This document shows positions 35,111 through 45,899 of a stretch of DNA of 64,000 bases, piece after piece. How positions within the stretch are numbered: the stretch's first letter is position 1; the number at the start of each line of letters is the position of its first letter. Below the pieces are notes generated by a model. That model made no database searches. It saw only the letters and a program-made list of their open reading frames with translations, and was not told the origin of the DNA. The stretch is from Haemaphysalis longicornis (lineage: Eukaryota > Arthropoda > Arachnida > Ixodida > Ixodidae), in assembly GCA_013339765.2 (NCBI GenBank), contig CM023449.1:33393622-33457621 (forward strand), written 5' to 3'. The position numbers and the translations under genes are program-made.

Positions 35111-35705
35111 CGCGGTCCACGCCAAAGTTACACGCCGCTCGAAACATAATTTGAACCTCAATATTAAAAAACCGCATCATCAGTTGGATACGCATTTGAA
35201 ATGGATTATTTGTCATTAATAGGCACCATTTTTATGATCAGTAGAGTCAAATACGAGTGTTATCGTGCGTGTATGTTTCTTTCCTACGGAAGACCGGCGT
35301 CCACGCTCAAGATACGACTCACGTAGATTCTGTGTTACCTCTCTCTATATCCGGCGCTCACAAGCTTCGCTGGCCATCCACTTTCGCAGGTCGTGAATGC
35401 CGAGTTAAGTTTTTTTTGTTTTCACTATTTATGTTTGCAGTCAGGTAGTGGTTGCGTGCAAGGCGGTTTACATAAGTTGATATTTTCAATATTTTAATGC
35501 AAAACAAAAAAAGACCTTGTAAAGTGATACGAGAGAGTAATTTTTTAGTGAGCATCTTAAGTCGAACAGTGAGAACTCGCGCAGAGAAAACTACACAACG
35601 TTAGGACGGGCTTCATCGCAGTGCCTCCATTTAAAACTTGGAGGTAACATTAAATGCTCATAAATTAAAATTACTTGTGCTGCAGCTTAGCTTAAAACTC
35701 AAGGC
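35111..35705. other. No recognisable gene
   Basis: Small frames only. Confidence 0.3.
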
Positions 35706-35709
35706 ACCA

Positions 35710-35829
35710 TCAGGTTTCGTTCGTTAAAGTGAACACGTGGGGGATCACGCCTCTATTTCTTTGCAAAGGCTCAACTTCAAAAGGCGACACTTTCGTGTCA
35801 TAGTCCGTTGCACCGGCTTCCTCGGCCTC
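35710..35829 (-). CDS. Candidate 3'-terminal coding exon (unknown protein)
   Basis: On the minus strand a pyrimidine tract TTTTCTCTTTTTCTAG (35830-35846) is followed by a frame that reads EAEEAGATDYDTKVSPFEVE, then PLQRNRGVIPHVFTLTNET, and stops at 35710. The 3' splice signal is good, and the acidic-then-mixed composition is more protein-like than neighbouring chance frames. I do not recognise the protein. A second possible exon lies 106 bases upstream, but its only open frame does not join to this one in phase. Either one of the two is spurious or the gene is broken. There is no start codon or promoter evidence. Confidence 0.3.
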   Translation of the reverse strand, partial: EAEEAGATDYDTKVSPFEVEPLQRNRGVIPHVFTLTNET

Positions 35830-35935
35830 CTAGAAAAAGAGAAAACGTGAAGGTAAATGTGTAAGAGCGTGTTTTTAGAAGCCACAGAGCATGTTCTCCT
35901 GGGAATTCAAACAATCAAGACAAAATTTATCGTAC

Positions 35936-36035
35936 CTTGCTGAACGGACTAAGGATGCCGACCCGTCGCCAGAACTTTTAGCGCTAAAGGATTTGTCAAT
36001 TTGAGGGGCGTTTTTATTGGGAGCCCCCCATCGTC
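35936..36035 (-). other. Possible upstream exon (100 bp) with splice-like borders
   Basis: Minus strand: acceptor-like TTTTTGTTTCAG before 36035 and donor-like AAG/GTACGA after 35936. Of three frames only one is open throughout (…WGAPNKNAPQIDKSF…). Spliced to 35829 it would read a different frame there, ending after 28 or so codons. The borders overlap one arm of an inverted repeat (36028-36037 and 36080-36089, CCCATCGTC/GACGATGGG). Confidence 0.2.
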
Positions 36036-36039
36036 CTGA

Positions 36040-38880
36040 AACAAAAATGAACTTCCGATATTGATCTATTCTTCAGCAGGAGACGATGGGGGATGCTTAC
36101 ATCAGTAGAGCTTGTTATTATTTGGTTATTTTGTTTGTCGTAGGTCGGTTTGAGCTTAGCATAAACGTGTTTACAAACGCTTCATTCAGGTTTATCGATT
36201 TTTTTTTCATGCAGCGCGTCGAATATATGCCAATCCATAAGGCGCACATATGATCACAAGTTCAGATTGACCCTGAGATTGTCTTTATGGTGCAGTGACA
36301 CCTCGTGCCCTTAACACTTGCGGTATTTAACCCTTTCAGCCTTGTTGGTTTCAATTGACGTCATCACATAATAAAACGAAACCAAAACAGCTAGTTTTCT
36401 GGGGAATTGTTCTTCAATGATGCCTATTGCAACACACGTCACTGTTGTTGGCATTTTAGCACGGTTAAACACTACAAAAAGAAGGAGATCCTGTTAAGAA
36501 AAAATTTAAACATTGAGGATAAAGAAAACAGATGTTCTAGTTTTCTCCCCAAGCTTGCAAAGCTAAAAATACGTGCAGCACGAAGCTCATTTTTCGTTTG
36601 TAGGCTTATGTGGTCATGAACTTTAGAAAAACATGCCAAACTTTTTTTCTTCTCAATTTGACATTTTTTTGCCGGATGTCCCAGTTAAGTGCCTCATTAT
36701 AAATAAGGTAATTCTTGCACTACCAGCTCTATTTCTTGTTTGTGGGGGTGTAGGGACGTAGAATGTCAGGAAATACAGAAAACATGGTTTTCCTCGAAAT
36801 AAAATATCAGGGATGAAAGGATTGATATCCATAGGTGATATAGCGCCATCGATGGTACGGTCTACTGTTATTGGGACCGCTACTTGTTTCACGTTCAACA
36901 TTTCTGGACTGATTTGTTTTTCTCGAAACAGATCTGTTATGCATATAGAAATAATGACACTGGTTGATTTTAAGGCGATCTAAACGTTGTGCATGTGAAT
37001 AGCTATTGCCTGTATTATGTAACTCGTGATCATCACGTAGAATGAACAAAACCGGCGACTTCGCCAATCAGCAATAAAATTTCGCTTTCTGTCCTTTTCG
37101 CCACACTGACTGCACATCCTGTGTTCAGCGTTCAGCTGCGCCCTCTGACTGCTATACTGTCTTCCTCCCCCATACACCTTTTATCTTATTTCCATGCTCT
37201 TCTACTACTCTGGACCGCCGGAGGCTCTGCAACGCGCCATATAGAATGACGTTTCTAAAATCAGGATTCAAAAGTTTGCTCTGAGAGCGACCGTGAGTGA
37301 TAACAACGCTTTCAATCGCGCGCCCATCTGCCCCCTCATGCCATCTGCTACTGAGCAGTCGCTGCCAATTTTGCCTTCATTGCTGCGTTTTGATACTGAA
37401 GAAGAAACCTTGATATCCATAAAGTGGATATCAAGATAACAGCTTGCCTTCGGGCAAGCTCATTCAATTAGAAGCTCGAATTTTGGGGGTGTTTGTTTTT
37501 GCATTCTACTCATTGGCTTTTTCAGCAAAAAGTACGTTTGGGTAATTCCCCCTATTTGCATATTTTTAATTGGCTGTAAACCTTTCATAGTGTTGCCAAA
37601 GCGGGTGTTGTTAACGCACTTAATTTTTTAATCAAGGGAGAGGGGTGCATAAAAAAGAATGGGAAGAATGGGAGCGGATCCAGGAAAAATACTCCTCATC
37701 GTTCCTGTCGGCATGCTAGTACGCATGTAGGCCTTGATTCAAGCGGCTGATTTTTTCTTGGAGAGCGAACCTTCTGCTACTTCAAAAGAGCCTTCTCCTG
37801 TTGGTGATACCATTACGGATTTACGTTTTGACCCTTTTTTGTTGTTTAATATTCGTGAAGTGTTTCCTGTCCGGCTACCATTCTGGGTACACAAGAGGCA
37901 ATATTTCTCGCATCCCAAAATAACGGCACTTGTAGTATTATATTCTTCACATGAACTCGTAACCCATGTTTATTTCTGCAGGGGGGGGGGGGGTAATTTT
38001 GTCAAGCGCAAGTACACAGGATCTTCTCATTTCAACAAACAACTTGTAACATGAGTGGCTTTTGACCAATATAAACAGCCTCAATTGCCTTGTACGACGT
38101 GTGCGCCAAGTGTTACAACTTAAGAAATTTATTCTGGCAGGGCGCAGAAGCCAATTCTGTGAGTTTTTATTGCGTTAGGATGAAGTGGTAATATAAGAAG
38201 ACAAACATTAAATTTATAAAAAGAAAGTTTTACTTAAGCAGCACCGCGAGCGATATTGTCCGTTACTATCAAAGCAGGATATACGTAGACGACACGTAGT
38301 AGTAGTAGTAAAGCTTATATTTGGGAAAGGGAGGGCTAAAGCCACTTGGTGGGGAAAATGGGATATGAAGACACAGAGAAAAGCGAATGAAAGACAAAAC
38401 CGAGATGGAACAGATACGAACTAAGTTTGCAGGGTGTTTGTAGGGTGGGCGTGTGAGAAGCAGCTTAGTATGCGAACTAAAACCGGCGGAAGCCAGGTAT
38501 TCAAGTAGCCGCAATTCGTGGTCAGAAATTATCCAAATATGAGTAAGAGAAAATGTAGCACGTACCGAAGATTATGCTCAAGATCAGGCCAATCGACACT
38601 GTTGTGAGAGCTGAGAAAAGGCAGCACCAGTAGGAAGAGAGTCGGTACAGAGGTAACACCTCCAAACTGTGTGCAGAGAGGTAAAACAATAATGAACAAT
38701 CAGGGATGCTCGATAAGATGGCGCGGGTACATGGTAGGAGTTGGAGCAAATGGTAGGAGCTGTTGAGCTAAATAAAGGCATTGGGGTTTTGTCAAACCAA
38801 CTCTATTTACCGTGGAGTTGCCGTGCGCCTAGAGTTTTCTGTAACACGGCAGTAGCAACTACTATTTCCTTACTACTGTA
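36040..38880. other. No recognisable gene
   Basis: It contains a 13-base G run (37981-37993), short AGT repeats near 38296, and direct repetition of GTAGCAACTACT just before 38886. A 106-codon frame (37734-38054) crosses the G run and is not supported. Confidence 0.35.
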
Positions 38881-38885
38881 GCAAC

Positions 38886-39202
38886 TACTGGCATCCCTCA
38901 CAGGCATACCTCACCCATAAGTTAGAAGCCATAAAGAATCGTGCCGCCCGCTTCATCTGCTCACAGTACTCCACTAACACCAGCGTCACTGCACTAAAAC
39001 AATCTTTGAACCTGCATTCACTTGAGTCACGCCGGATCATATCACGCCTCGGCTTTCTTTATGCTTTTTATCATCGCCCGAAATCCAGACACTCTCTCTT
39101 AAAACCGCCACACCGAACCTCTTCCCGCATCAACCACAGCAACGCCATAGCACGGCTAACCAGCCGTACTTCATCAATTCTCAACTTATTCTTCCCTCAA
39201 GC
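38886..39202 (+). pseudogene. Host LINE, 5' part (CR1/Jockey-type RT C-terminus)
   Basis: The frame from 38886 reads YWHPSQAYLTHKLEAIKNRAARFI, then SVTALKQSLNLHSLESRRIISRLGFLYAFYH, and reaches ILNLFFPQA at the transposon border. The W-P..YL...LE.IQN.AARF and L..LP.LE.RR...RL motifs are the C-terminal region of CR1/Jockey-like reverse transcriptases. The frame is clean up to the second base of the codon at 39201-39202, where the P-like element starts. It resumes in the same frame at 46240. Confidence 0.8.
39195..39202. repeat. 8-bp target duplication of the P-like element, left (CCTCAAGC)
   Basis: Identical to 46232-46239. Eight bases is the length expected for P elements. Confidence 0.9.
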
Positions 39203-39539
39203 TACAGTGAACTAGAATGTCTTGATCCAGTGGCGCGAACGGGAGCGCTCTGCCGCGTTCGGCTGAAGCAAAGCGCGTCTACCGCCGCCAGGGGCGCCAC
39301 TGCGCCTTCTCCGAAAACGGTACCGCGGTTGAACGGGCCGTTGCTTGGGGCGCTCGCCAGCTATTGCCGCTGCCGTTTTTTAGTGTGGTACAGTAATTAA
39401 CCTTTACGGAAGAAAGATGCTCACTTTTGTTGTCCCTGTACCTTTCTAGGAACGTTTTGTTGCTTATCAGACCCGTTTGAGCCAACGGGCAACGGCTACA
39501 AACAAAGTAGCGCTGTGTCGTCTGCTAGCGGCGCAGACG
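39203..39539. repeat. Left long terminal inverted repeat of the P-like element
   Basis: Shares ordered blocks with the reverse complement of 45900-46231. The outer 38 bases and the AGTAATTAACCTTTAC and CTAGGAACGTTTT blocks are the best conserved. Confidence 0.75.
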
Positions 39540-39550
39540 ACACGAGGGGA
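39540..39550. repeat. 11-bp target duplication of the inserted LINE, left (ACACGAGGGGA)
   Basis: Identical to 44752-44762. It sits immediately next to the LINE's 3' tail. Confidence 0.8.
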
Positions 39551-39593
39551 GAGAGAGAGAGAGAAAAAACTTTATTTCTGGTCAGATTAAGAC

Positions 39594-42400
39594 CTATGCG
39601 TCGTACTCTTCCGCAAGAAGAATCATGGCTCGCTGGTCGACGAGGGCCGCCGACGCCAACCACACTCGCCAGTTCGGAGGAGGGGGGTTAGGGTAATGAG
39701 GAGACTGCTGGGCAGCGGGGCAGGAGAAAAGGATGTGCTCAACATTTGCGTACGTAGCGGGGCAGTTGGGACAGTATGGGTCGGAGCGATAGCCGTAGTG
39801 GTAAAGACGTGCCGGAGTGGTGAGGGTGTTCAGCTGGATTGCCCGAAGGGTGTGCACTTGTGCAATGGATAGGGTAGTGTGTGGTGGCGGAAGAGTCTGT
39901 AGCGAGTGCCGGAGGTGTTGGTAGTGCTCTTTGAGGGTTTTCTTGTAGAAATATGCCTCGTCTGCCATGGGAGGGAAAGGCCAAGGGATCACCGGCGCCC
40001 GGTTAGTAATCTCGCGGGCCAGCTGGTGAGCCAGCTGATTGCCAATAATCCCTGAGTGGCCCGGCACCCACACCACAGCGACCGAGGCAGGGGAGAGGAG
40101 CGTGAGAGTTTCAGAGAGGTCGTCATGCAGATCTTCGGCAATTCGGTTGTCGCGAAGAGCTCGAATAGCCGCCATGGAGTCGGAGCATATGCGGTAGCGG
40201 GGGGAAGGGGGTAGGGAAGTTAGTTCTCTAGTTGCGTGAACGATCGCCGCGAGTTCGAGAGCTAAGGGAGAAGTAGGATGGGAGTAAGGTCCTGCTGTGG
40301 AGGTTATTGGGGTGTCAGTGGGGCGGGACATAATTACGCAAGCAGTGGAGCCACAAGCTGGGTGATATGCCGCGTCAACATAGCATGTGACAGTGTCCGG
40401 AGGGAAGGGGTCGTGGTAAAACGCGCGAGCTTGCCGTCTGCCCTCGTGAAGGTGTGGGGTCATGTTGGAGGGAATGGGGGCACAGCGGAGGTTACTGGGA
40501 AGGGGCCGTTGGGGGGTGTGCAGGGGAAAGTCAATGGGCCTGATGCCCGCCCGCTGAAGCAGCCAATGGCCCTGCGCGGAGCCAGACAGACGGCCCAGCT
40601 GTCGATCCCTGTGGAGGCGCAGAAGATCAGGAAGAGGAAGGAAGAGACCTGTGGCGTATAATTTCTCTGTAGAGGCGTGTGTTGGGAGACGCAGGGCAGC
40701 TTTGTAAAGTGTGTTAAGGGCAGATTGAACACTTCGCATGTGTGCTTGTGTTAATGTGCAGTATGGGAGACAGTACAAGATTTTGTTCAGGGCGAAGGCT
40801 GTTACTAGCTGACTGGCTCTGCGTTCATCGATGCCCCCACGCCGCTTGACCACCCGTCGGACCAAGTGAGTCACTTGGTGGCATGTGGTGATCGTGGACT
40901 TTATTACATGGGAGAAGGAGTGGTCTTGGAGGGGAAATCCCAGAACCCGGCAGGATGAAGATCGGGGGACGGGAGTGCCATCGAGGGTAAGCGACAAGAG
41001 TGGGTTGACAGATCGTTGGTATTTAGTGGTGGAGAGTAAAAGCAGCTCTGATTTCTCTGGAGCTGCTTGCAGGCCTGAGCAGGCAAAGAACTGAGAAATA
41101 AGGTCAAGGCCAGATTGCAACGTTTGTTCCACCTCCCCCGGAGACCAAAGGGTGCACCAGAGGGTAATGTCATCGGCGTATAGAAGCGACTGAAGGTTGG
41201 GGATCTCGGACAAGGCTCTGGCAAGGGGGGCAAGGCCGAGGTTGAAGAGGGTAGGTGATAGTACGGCACCTTGAGGGGTACCGCGGGTAAGGGTGATGGG
41301 TGGGGATAGAGCGGTCCCAAGTCGGAATCGAGCTTGTCGGGAGCGAAGGAACGAACGAACATAAGAGTAGAGGCGGGAGCCGCAATGAGTGTCTTGGAGC
41401 GGGGAAAGGATGGCGTCGTGAAGGAGGGTGTCAAAGGCCTTGCGTACGTCCACAGTCACGAGAGCATGAACTTGAGACCCTGAGGGCTGAAAGAAAGTTT
41501 GCTGAAGAAGAAGAAAGAGGTCTTGGGTAGACATATGGGGGCGAAAACCGATCTGATTGCTGGGTAGGAAGTTGGTACTGTCGAGAAGGTCTGTGAGACG
41601 CGCGAGAACCATGCGTTCCATCGTCTTCCCGACACAAGAGGTGAGAGAAATTGGGCGAAGGTTTGGGAGGGTGGGGGGCTTGCCAGGTTTGGGGATGAGG
41701 GAGATGGTGGAAGAAATCCAATCCTCAGGCAGCGTACCTGTGCTCCAGTATTCATTGATTTGGGAGAGAAGGAATTCTTTGTCCGAGTCAGGGAGGTTTT
41801 TTAGGATGGAATAGGAGATCTGGTCCGCGCCCGGAGTGGTACCAGCTTTATTTTGAACCAGAGCCCGTTCCAGCTCGGGTAATGTGAAAGGGCGATCGAG
41901 ATCACTGTTTGGAGGCCCTGTGTACTCAGGGTAGAGAGAAGGAAGTGGTGGCGGAATGTATAAATCGGTCACCTCTCGGATAAGAGAGTCAGCGTCGTGT
42001 AGCGAAAGGTGCTTTTGGAGAGTGGGGAGGGGAGCCGGCTGAGGACCAAGAAGGGAGCGGAGAAGAAACCAAGGGGATTTAGTGTGGAGCGAACAGTTGA
42101 TGGAATCGCATATGCGATTCCAATTTGCTGAATCAAGGGTGGAGCAGTGAATTAGTATGTCGGTGTTCAGGGTGTCTAGGCTATGCCTTAGCTGTGTGTT
42201 GTGGGGTTGGTTACGTATAAGACTAAGAAGGCGTTTGCGGCGTCTCCACATACGCATAAGGTGTGGATCGGGGTTGTCCGACGGCGGGTCGGCCACGGTG
42301 GCGGTGGTGGTTTCAGACTGCGCCCTCTTCAGCGATCGTATCCACAGGCCATAGTTAGTTGTTGGTTCTTGGGCTCGCATGCGGCGAAAGCGGGTCCCAG
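39594..42400 (-). pseudogene. LINE ORF2, RT-RNase H-zinc tail part
   Basis: This frame continues ORF2 after a one-base frame break near 42385-42395. The order is a linker helix (LWIRSLKRAQSE), then a thumb-proximal LLRSLLGPQ region, and fingers with NKAGTTPGADQISYSIL and LIPKPGKPP..LRPISL. Next come VDVRKAFDTLLHDAIL with the first catalytic Asp, RGTPQGAVLSP, and the YADD box at 41169-41180. RNase H follows, with TCYVDAAYH, LALELAAIVHA and RICSDSMAAI catalytic positions and VVWVPGHSGIIGNQ. A C-terminal CPNCPATYANVEHILFSCP zinc motif (CX2CX8HX4C) ends the domain series. No stop interrupts about 930 codons. The final RNase H acidic position appears as His in GNQLAHQLA. The product would reverse-transcribe LINE RNA at a nicked target. 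Confidence 0.85.
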
Positions 42401-43092
42401 TTAGTATGGGTGACGACTCGTTTCTTAGGTTTGTGTGTGAGAATGAGTGTAATTTCAATGATGTGGTGGTCGGAGAGAAGGGTATCCGGAAGGACTTGCC
42501 AGCTTGCCGGTGGATTCGGTCCGTTGTGAAAGGTAAGGTCAGGTGTTGTGGGGCGTTGTGTCGCGTATCCGTCTCGTGTGGGCGTGTCTGGAGTATTAAG
42601 GAGTGTATATGAGCCCTGCATGGTGTGTGCTTGGAGAAGGCGGCCCGAACGAAGGGTGTTCGAGTATCCCCAGATGGTGTTTGGGGCGTTAAAGTCTCCA
42701 CCAAGGATTATGTCACGCCGTTTGGGAAAGGATTGAAGAAAACGAAAGAGAGGAGAGAGCAGGACTGTGGAATTGGGGGGATTGTAGACATTCACAAGAG
42801 TAAGGGGTGGCTGCTGGGGCTCTGGGTAATAGGAGAGGGCCGTAACGTATGGAAGTAATGAGGAGGGGACGTCTTCCTGTTCATATGCGATATCCCTACG
42901 AATGTAAATGGACGATAGCGGCGTAATAGGGTCGGCATGCAGAGCTCGATAGCCAGGGATAACTTTTGCATGCCTTGTCTCTTGTAAAAGAAGAAAGTGG
43001 GGGAGTGTGGCTTGCGTAAGGAGCCATTGATGCAGAGGCGTGCGATTCGTAGAAAGGCTACGGCAGTTCCACTGTACCAATTTTAGTGCCAC
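42355..43092 (-). pseudogene. LINE ORF2, APE-type endonuclease part
   Basis: Minus strand from the GTG/ALKLVQWNCRSL start region. Diagnostic apurinic-endonuclease motifs are in order: LVQWNCRSLS (Asn), LLQETRH (catalytic Glu), NVYNPPN, GGDFNAPNTIWG (Asp-Asn), TPDLTF, and SDHHIIEITL (catalytic His). It nicks the target DNA to prime reverse transcription. The frame closes at 42355 just past the homology, and the RT part continues one frame away, so one base has been lost or gained around THTNWDP. ORF2 overlaps the ORF1 stop region (TAA at 43101-43103), suggesting coupled or reinitiated translation in the active parent. Confidence 0.85.
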
Positions 43093-43100
43093 AGGGGAGC

Positions 43101-44718
43101 TTATTCGGAAATGTTGGGTGGGACGAGAAGGGTGGCGGGCCTAATTTTGGGGGCCACCCCAACAACCGAAGCGGAAACCGGGTGCGCGCGTTTAATTGAT
43201 TGGCTTGTGTCTTCCATGGGTGTTGGGGCGTCATCAAATTTTTTGCTTATGGTGGCAGTTAGGTTGTTAAGCGACTCCGTGAGCGTTGTAATGAGCGTTT
43301 CGAGGCTAGAAGTGCGTGTGTCTTGCGCCTCGAGACGTGTTTGCTGGTTCTCGACTAGCGATTGTAAGGGCAACTACGCGCGAGGTAAGCTCGGAAAGCC
43401 GCTGCTCGAGCTGGTCGACGCGACAAGGAGTGGGGGAACTTTGGGAGGCGAGTGCGGGTGTAATCGGCGGCCCTACCTGCAGTGCGACAGGCGGTGGCGG
43501 GGGCAGGTCTCGATTCACTGGCGCAGACTTCGCTTGTGCAGTCAGTGCGGGTTTAGGTGCAGGGGCTGATGGTGCAGGGGCTGATGGTGCAGGGGGTATA
43601 TTTGATCGCTTACCCCCCCACGTGGCAGACGGAGGCAGTGCCACGGATGAAGTGGGCGGCTTTGACGGTGCAGGGGGTGATGCCTTCGTTGGTAGTGAGG
43701 CGCTTTGATGTACTTTTTCGAGCTGTCTGTGCCGTAGGAGCTGCTTCTGGGCCGCGTTGGCACATTCCTCATCCCGGGTCTTGCGGATGGTGCAGACTTC
43801 AGCGAAGGGGGCGTGGTGGCCTTCACAATGAAGACACCAAGGTGTGCAGGAATGTGGCTCGTCGGGACGGGTGGTGACGGTGGAGCAGATGGGGCACCGC
43901 TGCTGGTTGCCGGGACATGCCAGCGTGCGGTGTCCGTATTGCAGGCAGACTGTGCAGTGGTGGGCACGAGGCTTGTGGGGACGGCACCGAAATTCGATGC
44001 GTTGGTAGTAGACGAAAAATGGAACATGCGTGCCCGAGAATGTAAGTATGGCAGAGCTTGTATTACCCATGCGGCGGGCGGACAGGATGTCGGATTGGTA
44101 GCATTGCACGTCCCGGATAAGGTCGTCAGGCGTGGCATCGGGCGAAACTCCGTGGATTACTCCGCGGCACGAGTTGGTGGGGGCCATGAGGTAAGGAGCT
44201 ACTTGATGTGTGCGTCCGGCCAGGGTGATGCATTGTACTCGGAGGAGGCGGTTCACAACTTCGATGTGCTCTGTTTTGAAAACAGCAAGGCGGTCGCGAA
44301 GGCGTAAGTGGAGTGAAATATCGGCGCATGTATGCGCCGGTAGCTTCGCCGCTCGGATGGCGGCGGGGAGAATTTCGAGCCGCTCCCTTGGCGCGTCGGA
44401 TTGCATGGCTGGCAGGTGAAATCCGACTGCATGTAGGTCGAGGCTTGGGCGGGCGGTGAGTTTAGGCTTGCGGGCTTTCCCGGGGGTTATCCACTCCCCA
44501 CCTTGGTCATCCACCTCGATGGGGGCATCCTGTTCGTACGTAGAGGTGGTAGCAGGATCCAGTGCGCAGACTTGAAGCGGGGGCTGTCCGGGAGGCAGCA
44601 TAGTACTGCCAGACGAGATCGTCTGCGGGGCCGGCGGCGCAGACGGTCCCGGAGAGCTGCTCGCTGCTGCCGGGGTGAAAGCTGATCCCTCCGAAACGGA
44701 GGAGCGCGTAAAAAGCAC
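43101..44718 (-). pseudogene. LINE ORF1 (RRM-like, three zinc knuckles, coiled coil)
   Basis: Of the ~530 residues, the first 470 are in one frame. A Ser/Pro-rich N-terminus (first ATG at 44601; no ATG further upstream) leads to an RRM-like region around residues 183-245 (RGVIHGVSPDATPDDLIRDV...SAILTFSG). Then come Cys/His clusters at residues 255-309: CTVCLQYGHRTLAC, CPICSTVTTRPDEPHSC and CLHCEGHHAPFAEVC. An Ala/Pro linker follows, then a leucine-heptad coil (VDQLEQRLSELTSRVV). A one-base break near 43372 shifts the coil's continuation (LPLQSLVENQQTRLE...LETLITTLTESLNNL) into a second frame that stops at 43101. The protein would bind element RNA and multimerise through the coil. Confidence 0.8.
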
Positions 44719-44751
44719 GTCCGCTCAGCTCAGAGGCTCCGAGCAGACCCA

Positions 44752-44762
44752 ACACGAGGGGA
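44752..44762. repeat. 11-bp target duplication of the inserted LINE, right (ACACGAGGGGA)
   Basis: Matches 39540-39550. It fixes the LINE 5' end at 44751, so the copy is not appreciably 5'-truncated. Confidence 0.75.
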
Positions 44763-44953
44763 TGTGCGATGCGTTGGCGGCGCTCGGTCGGGCAGACTCT
44801 CCGTCTGTTTATGGTCGAGGCCGGCCTTTCATTTTCTGCGTGTTTTACGTTTCCGTAATGTTCCCCTACAGAAGCAAGGGGTATCTAATCGTCAGAAAAA
44901 TAGTTATTGCGAGTGCTGTCGAATAGAGGTTTGACAGGCGCCGGGTAGCCGCG

Positions 44954-45380
44954 ATGTCAAAACGAAGGACGGACACCTATTCCTTTGCTCCGGGTTGTCA
45001 CAGTGGTTACCCAGGTGCTCCCAAGGCGTCTTTGTTCGCCGCTCCAATGGACGATGAACTGCGCAAAAAGTGGGAACAAAATTGGGGAAGACTGCACAAA
45101 CTCTTGACCATATCTTTAGCCGTCGGTGAGCGCCACTTTGGGCCCGGGTGCATATATATTGCGGGATTAAATCCACGTAATAAACGGCTGTGAAGTGCGA
45201 CTTGCACGCGGGAAGCTGTCACTGGCTCCAGGTGCTGTACCTACCATCCTGCCTACTGTGCGTCGAATTCTGTACGGAGCATGCAGGCGGAAGCCGCAAA
45301 GAAAAAGGCGGACAAAAAAAAAAGAGTTCCAGTTTCGGCAGTCAGCAAGAAGCGACAAAGCTGAAGAGCCGAAAAAGATG
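44954..45380 (+). pseudogene. THAP-domain transposase (P-like), exon 1 remnant
   Basis: From ATG at 44954: MSKRRTDTYSFAPGCHSGYP, then KASLFAAPMDDELRKKWEQN, LHKLLTISLAVGERHFGPG. This is a THAP DNA-binding domain in form (GC.SGY, LF..P.D.ELR.KW...L, ERHF). Two expected zinc-binding Cys are not Cys here: the first position and the AVxERHF position, which reads Gly. The typical closing motif appears one frame away as LAPGAVPTILPTV (about 45220-45260), so there is a frameshift near 45190. In active elements this domain binds subterminal sequences. The Lys-rich segment that follows suits the linker of P transposases. Confidence 0.7.
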
Positions 45381-45416
45381 AGGTGCGCCAGCCACCGAGA
45401 CTTCTCTCTCTCCGCA

Positions 45417-45702
45417 GGGCTCATCAAATGAAGGCGCAAGTTCTGTGGAATGGGATGCTTTCACAATTAGCCATCTTCAAGAAGTCAAGCTTCCTTCAAA
45501 GCTCTGGTGCCGGCAAAATTTTGCCGGCGATCAAAACGTTCTTGGTGAAATAGATTCCCCAGCTGTTGCAAACAGTGTGCTGCAAGAAGCTGAGAGCAGT
45601 TCGGCCTGCAAAGGGGCCATGACGGCTACGGCGTTTAGTGATGTATTGCACGTGCTAACGCCGCATTCAGCCCTAAGTGCCTGGGGAAAGCTTCCTCTAA
45701 AG
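45417..45702 (+). pseudogene. P-like transposase, possible exon 2
   Basis: A CTTCTCTCTCTCCGCAG acceptor precedes 45417 and AAG/GTAATT after 45702 is a good donor. Between them the frame reads GSSNEGASSVEWDAFTISHL, VKLPSKLWCRQNFAGDQNVL, and later AFSDVLHVLTPHSALSAWGKLPLK. I do not recognise individual motifs, but the segment is open, lies downstream of the THAP domain in the same orientation, and is bounded by splice signals. The RNase-H-like catalytic part of a P transposase is absent: the right arm starts about 200 bases later. Confidence 0.4.
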
Positions 45703-45899
45703 GTAATTTGTTCATTGCAAACTTTGCTGCTGAAAAAATCAGCCGGGTGCTACTGGACGCGTGAATAGGGTATAATTTGCTTCTGTAGAGGCAAATTCAC
45801 GAGTAGGTTCATGCCGGGACTTTATTACAGTAAATACAAAAAAAGTAAATCCATTCGTAAAGAATTAAAACATACCAGTTGTCCGCCGGCAGCACATCG

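Larger units (their letters stand above)
39551..44751 (-). mobile_element. Nearly full-length I/R1-type LINE (5.2 kb)
   Basis: Minus-strand element with both ORFs, in order: short 5' UTR (~33 bases), ORF1 (44718-43101), and ORF2 (about 43092-39594) with endonuclease, RT, RNase H and a zinc-binding tail. The 3' end has AAATAAAG followed by an A/GA-rich tail (39551-39580 as TTTT/CTCT complement). It is flanked by an 11-bp duplication. Only two frameshifts are evident. Its coding strand is distinctly richer in GC and C than its surroundings. The coexistence of ORF1 zinc knuckles, an APE endonuclease and RNase H places it in the I superfamily or R1 group. The exact clade needs a tree. Confidence 0.85.

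Noticed and set aside
42400..42704. Extension of the LINE RT frame upstream to 42704
   Set aside because: This part overlaps the true endonuclease frame and has no homology. The real ORF2 crosses by frameshift near 42390.
39594..44718. Interpretation of the long minus-strand frames as host genes
   Set aside because: Domain order (zinc knuckles; endonuclease, RT, RNase H), target duplications and tail identify a LINE.
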